Below are positions 60,774 to 64,000 of a stretch of 64,000 bases of DNA, one piece after another. Numbering within the stretch: the stretch's first letter is position 1; each line of letters starts with the position of its first letter. Source of the stretch: Escherichia boydii (GTDB lineage Bacteria; Pseudomonadota; Gammaproteobacteria; Enterobacterales; Enterobacteriaceae). The DNA is taken from positions 4,216,001 through 4,280,000 of the forward strand of contig CP169086.1 in NCBI GenBank assembly GCA_041890495.1, given 5' to 3'. Under the pieces are notes generated by a model. It was not told where the DNA came from. It saw only the letters and a program-made list of their open reading frames with translations, and did no database searches. A program made the position numbers and the translations under genes.

Positions 60774-62255
60774 CAAACTCCCCAGCATGCCGCGCACGAT
60801 TTGATTGGTGACCTGTCGCGCTGCGCTTTTCGCCATGGTCTGCACTACGCCGTCGCGCTTGCCGCCGCGCGGCCCGGTGCTGCCGAACAGAATATCTTTG
60901 AGCCCACCGAGAATGCCGTCATCCACGGCGACTGATTGCCCTTTAGCGGCAGGCGCATCCTGCGATTCCGTTGTCGCCTGGACCCCTTTTTGCAACATCT
61001 CATAGGCGGATTCCCGGTCCACGTCATCCTCGTACTTGCCATACACCGGAGAGTGATTAATCAAGCCATTGCGCTCATCTTCCGTCACCGGTCCCATCCG
61101 CGAACAAGGCGCAATCACCATCGCCCGTTCCACCACAGAAGGACTTCCTTTTGCATCGAGAAACGAGATCAACGCTTCGCCCGTCCCCAGTTCCTGGATT
61201 GCCTTTTCGATATCAAACGCCGGATTAGCCCGCATGGTTTGCGCCGCTGCCTTCACTGCTTTCTGATCTTTTGGCGTAAAAGCCCGCAAAGCGTGCTGAA
61301 CGCGATTACCGAGCTGGCCGAGCACATTATCTGGAATATCAGACGGGTTTTGCGAAACGAACCAGACGCCCACGCCTTTTGAGCGAATAAGCCTTATCAC
61401 CTGCTCAATCTTATCCAGCAGTACCTGCGGTGCATCGTTAAACAGCAGATGTGCTTCGTCGAAGAAAAACACCAGTTTTGGCTTCTCCAGATCGCCCGCT
61501 TCCGGCAATTGTTCATACAACTCTGAAATCATCCACAGCAGGCTGGCGGCGTACAGTTTCGGCATCTGATAAAGCTTCTCGGCGCTGAGGATATTAATAA
61601 CGCCTTTACCGTTGGCATCGGTGCGCATCCAGTCTTTGATATCCAGCATCGGCTCACCAAAGAAGTGTGCTGCGCCTTGCTGTTCCAGCGACAACAGCCC
61701 GCGCTGGATGGCACCAACCGATGCGCTACTGATATTACCGTACTGATTCTGGAAAGATTTGGCGTTATCGCCGATGTACTGGGTAATTGCCCGTAGATCT
61801 TTAAAGTCGAGCAGTAACAGCCCCTGATCGTCAGCAATGCGGAAAATGATATTCAGCACGCCAGATTGCACATCGTTGAGATTCAACAGCCGCGCCAGCA
61901 ACAGCGGCCCCAGATCCGAGACCGTCGCCCGCACCGGATGGCCTTTCTCGCCAAAGATATCCCACACCACCACCGGATTGGCATGCGGTTGCCAGTCATT
62001 GACGCCGATATTTTTAAGCCTTGTGAGCAGTTTTTCCGACGCCGTTCCTGCCTGCGCGATACCGGTCAGATCGCCTTTCACATCAGCCATAAACACCGGC
62101 ACGCCGATTTCCGACAATGACTCTGCCAGTTTTTGCAGCGTAACGGTTTTACCCGTCCCCGTTGCGCCAGTAATCAGTCCGTGACGGTTAGCCATAGCGG
62201 GTAGTAAAAACAGTTCTGTGTCCGGCGTACGGGCAATTAACAATGGTGTACTCAT
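60753..62255 (-). CDS. yjgR: HerA-like P-loop ATPase YjgR (DUF853)
   Basis: This 500-residue ATPase of the HerA/FtsK superfamily has Walker A ITGATGTGKTVTLQKLAE and Walker B LVFFFDEAHLLFNDAP, plus an arginine-rich C-terminal GSLLGGRRR. Function unknown; a DNA or membrane translocation role is guessed from family. It is very close to E. coli YjgR, which lies far from gltB in K-12 as I recall. It is convergent with, and overlaps, the 3' end of yhcC by 21 bases. Confidence 0.93.
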   Translation of the reverse strand: MSTPLLIARTPDTELFLLPAMANRHGLITGATGTGKTVTLQKLAESLSEIGVPVFMADVKGDLTGIAQAGTASEKLLTRLKNIGVNDWQPHANPVVVWDIFGEKGHPVRATVSDLGPLLLARLLNLNDVQSGVLNIIFRIADDQGLLLLDFKDLRAITQYIGDNAKSFQNQYGNISSASVGAIQRGLLSLEQQGAAHFFGEPMLDIKDWMRTDANGKGVINILSAEKLYQMPKLYAASLLWMISELYEQLPEAGDLEKPKLVFFFDEAHLLFNDAPQVLLDKIEQVIRLIRSKGVGVWFVSQNPSDIPDNVLGQLGNRVQHALRAFTPKDQKAVKAAAQTMRANPAFDIEKAIQELGTGEALISFLDAKGSPSVVERAMVIAPCSRMGPVTEDERNGLINHSPVYGKYEDDVDRESAYEMLQKGVQATTESQDAPAAKGQSVAVDDGILGGLKDILFGSTGPRGGKRDGVVQTMAKSAARQVTNQIVRGMLGSLLGGRRR

Positions 62256-62392
62256 GATGCGCTTCCTCTCTTAGTCCTGGGTGGAGTATAGGCAACCTGA
62301 TAGCAATTTGGTTGAGTAAATTCCTGACTTTGCGGCGCATTATCCAACGCGGGCTATGCTTTTGCATACGGTTCACAAAATAGTGGGAAACT

Positions 62393-64000
62393 ATGTCCAG
62401 ATTCTTCTTTAACGATCGCAAACAGCTGGTCAACGATGCCATTGAAGGCATACTGCTCTCTGCGCCACATGCCAATCTCGTCAAGCTTGATATCGATCCG
62501 GCCATCAGGATCGTCGCACGCGGCGACTGGGACAAAAGCCGCGTGGCGGTGATCTCGGGCGGCGGCTCAGGCCACGAACCCGCGCACGCCGGGTTTGTCG
62601 GCAAAGGGATGCTGACGGCGGCAGTGTGCGGCGATCTGTTTGCCTCGCCGAGCGTGGATGCGGTGCTGAATGCCATTGTGGCGGTCACGGGCGATCGCGG
62701 CTGTCTGCTGATCGTCAAAAACTACACCGGCGACCGCCTGAACTTTGGCCTGGCGGCCGAAAAGGCCAAGCGCTACGGCCTGAAGGTAGAGATGGTGATT
62801 GTGGAAGACGATATCGCGCTGCCGGATAACAAGCAGCCGCGCGGTATTGCCGGCACGGCACTGGTGCACAAGATTGCGGGCTATGCGGCGGAACACGGGA
62901 AATCGCTGAGCGAGGTGCGGGATATTGCGCAACAGGCCTGCGATAACCTCTGGAGCCTGGGCGTGGCGATGCAAACGTGCAACCTGCCGGGCAGCGACGA
63001 TGAAGAGGGGCGCATTAAGCAAGGCCATGTTGAGCTGGGCCTGGGCATTCACGGCGAGCCCGGGGCTTCCGTAGTGGATACGCAAAACAGCAAAGCCATT
63101 ATCGACACCCTGGTGACGCCGTTAAGCGCGCTGGCGGGTGAGGGGCGTTTTGCGGTGCTGATTAACAATCTTGGCGGCGTATCGGCGCTGGAGATGGCGC
63201 TGCTGACCAAAGAGCTGGCGCACTCGGCGCTGAAAGAGAATATCGCGTACCTGATTGGCCCTGCGCCGCTGGTCAGCGCGCTGGATATGAAAGGCTTTTC
63301 TCTGACGCTGCTGAAGCTAAACGATTTCTTCGAAAAGGCGATTCATGCCGACGTTGAGACGCTGGGCTGGCAGAAGCCCGTCGCGTTTGCGCCGCTGCGC
63401 ACCGTGGCGCATAGCGCCATTCATGACAGTGTGGAGTATACCCCCTCTGACAATCCGCAGGTGCGTGCGTTTGTCTCCGCAGTGTCGACAACCCTGATCC
63501 AGCTGGAAAACCGCCTGAACGCGCTGGATGCCAAAGTGGGTGATGGCGATACCGGCTCCACCTTTGCGCAAGGGGCGCGGGATATTGCGCAGCGCCTGGA
63601 GGAGAACACGCTCCCGCTTAATGACGTGTCTAAGCTGCTGCTGCTGGTTGGCGAGCGGCTGGCTACGGTGATGGGCGGGTCGAGCGGAGTACTGATGTCG
63701 ATCTTCTTCACCGCGGCCGGGCAAAAGCTTCACGATGGTCAGATGCTCCCGGAGGCCTTGCTCAGCGGACTTGCGCAGATGAAGCAGTACGGCGGAGCAG
63801 ATCTCGGCGATCGCACGCTGATCGATGCGCTGCAGCCGGCGCTGGAGGCGTTACAGAAAGGCGATATTCAGGCGGCAGCGCAGGCCGCGCAGCAGGGCGC
63901 AGAAGAAACGTCGAAAATGGCGAAAGCCGGCGCGGGACGCTCGTCGTATGTCAATAAAGAGAACCTGGATGGGGTGATGGATCCGGGAGCCGTGGCGGTG
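62393..64000 (+). CDS. dhaK: ATP-dependent dihydroxyacetone kinase (DhaK-DhaL fusion), 3' end beyond window
   Basis: This open frame runs 536 codons to the window end without a stop; the family is about 550 residues, so only the tip is missing. The DhaK half has VISGGGSGHEPAHAGFVG and the hemiaminal-forming His220 in LGIHGEPGAS. The DhaL half has the Mg-ATP aspartates in DAKVGDGDTGSTFAQGA (D379, D384, D386) and the MGGSSGVL loop. It phosphorylates dihydroxyacetone or glyceraldehyde with ATP, unlike the PTS-dependent E. coli DhaKLM. High GC and Citrobacter/Enterobacter-like. The start lacks a strong ribosome binding site. Confidence 0.92.
   Translation, partial: MSRFFFNDRKQLVNDAIEGILLSAPHANLVKLDIDPAIRIVARGDWDKSRVAVISGGGSGHEPAHAGFVGKGMLTAAVCGDLFASPSVDAVLNAIVAVTGDRGCLLIVKNYTGDRLNFGLAAEKAKRYGLKVEMVIVEDDIALPDNKQPRGIAGTALVHKIAGYAAEHGKSLSEVRDIAQQACDNLWSLGVAMQTCNLPGSDDEEGRIKQGHVELGLGIHGEPGASVVDTQNSKAIIDTLVTPLSALAGEGRFAVLINNLGGVSALEMALLTKELAHSALKENIAYLIGPAPLVSALDMKGFSLTLLKLNDFFEKAIHADVETLGWQKPVAFAPLRTVAHSAIHDSVEYTPSDNPQVRAFVSAVSTTLIQLENRLNALDAKVGDGDTGSTFAQGARDIAQRLEENTLPLNDVSKLLLLVGERLATVMGGSSGVLMSIFFTAAGQKLHDGQMLPEALLSGLAQMKQYGGADLGDRTLIDALQPALEALQKGDIQAAAQAAQQGAEETSKMAKAGAGRSSYVNKENLDGVMDPGAVAV

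Overview
The window is enterobacterial DNA with the chromosomal gene order of the Escherichia coli fis-to-gltB region: fis-dusB, prmA-panF-yhdT, accCB, acuI, csrD, mreBCD, maf-rng-yhdP-tldD, aaeRXAB, yhcO-yhcN, argR, mdh, degS-degQ, zapG, zapE, rplM-rpsI, sspAB, gltDB, yhcC. Many proteins (DusB, Fis, PrmA, PanF, MreB, RNase G, TldD, Mdh, DegQ, GltB) agree with E. coli K-12 as I remember them. No database search was possible.

Positions 1-14750 are a mobile island ending at the fis terminator. It carries an AlpA-type regulator, an AntA antirepressor, an Icd/Ash-type gene with a putative C4-like antisense RNA, a P4-alpha-type primase-helicase, an SSB, and a capsid and packaging block in the order capsid, protease, portal, head closure, connector, HNH, TerS, TerL. 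There is no structural tail operon, lysis or late control. This is the layout of a capsid-forming phage-inducible chromosomal island (cf-PICI): a satellite that makes its own small heads and takes tails from a helper phage. Its integrase should lie left of the window. Notable parts are two 10-bp-period repeat arrays and a third repeat cluster resembling replication iterons, a strongly folded RNA leader before the capsid gene, and a lambda gpI-like tail-tip gene plus a split tail-chaperone-like gene after TerL.

Positions 14773-60750 are core chromosome: translation and nucleoid (fis, dusB, prmA, rplM, rpsI), fatty-acid synthesis (accBC), periplasmic methionine sulfoxide repair (msrPQ), cell shape (mreBCD), RNA processing (rng), envelope lipid transport (yhdP), aromatic acid efflux (aaeXAB), arginine control (argR), TCA cycle (mdh), periplasmic proteases (degS, degQ), cell division (zapG, zapE), stringent starvation proteins (sspAB) and glutamate synthase (gltBD). 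The last 3.2 kb hold yjgR and an ATP-dependent dihydroxyacetone kinase that runs off the end.

The core is a patchwork. Stretches that look like E. coli K-12 alternate with more divergent, GC-richer Enterobacter/Citrobacter-like stretches (msrQ-msrP-acuI-csrD 5' part; yhdP 3' part; aaeB 3' end-aldehyde dehydrogenase-yhcO-yhcN). Switches fall inside genes (csrD, yhdP, aaeB, the end of yhcC). csrD and yhdP also contain about ten single-base, mostly homopolymer, indels. This looks more like a chimeric or error-prone assembly than ordinary gene decay, though interspecies recombination cannot be excluded from sequence alone.
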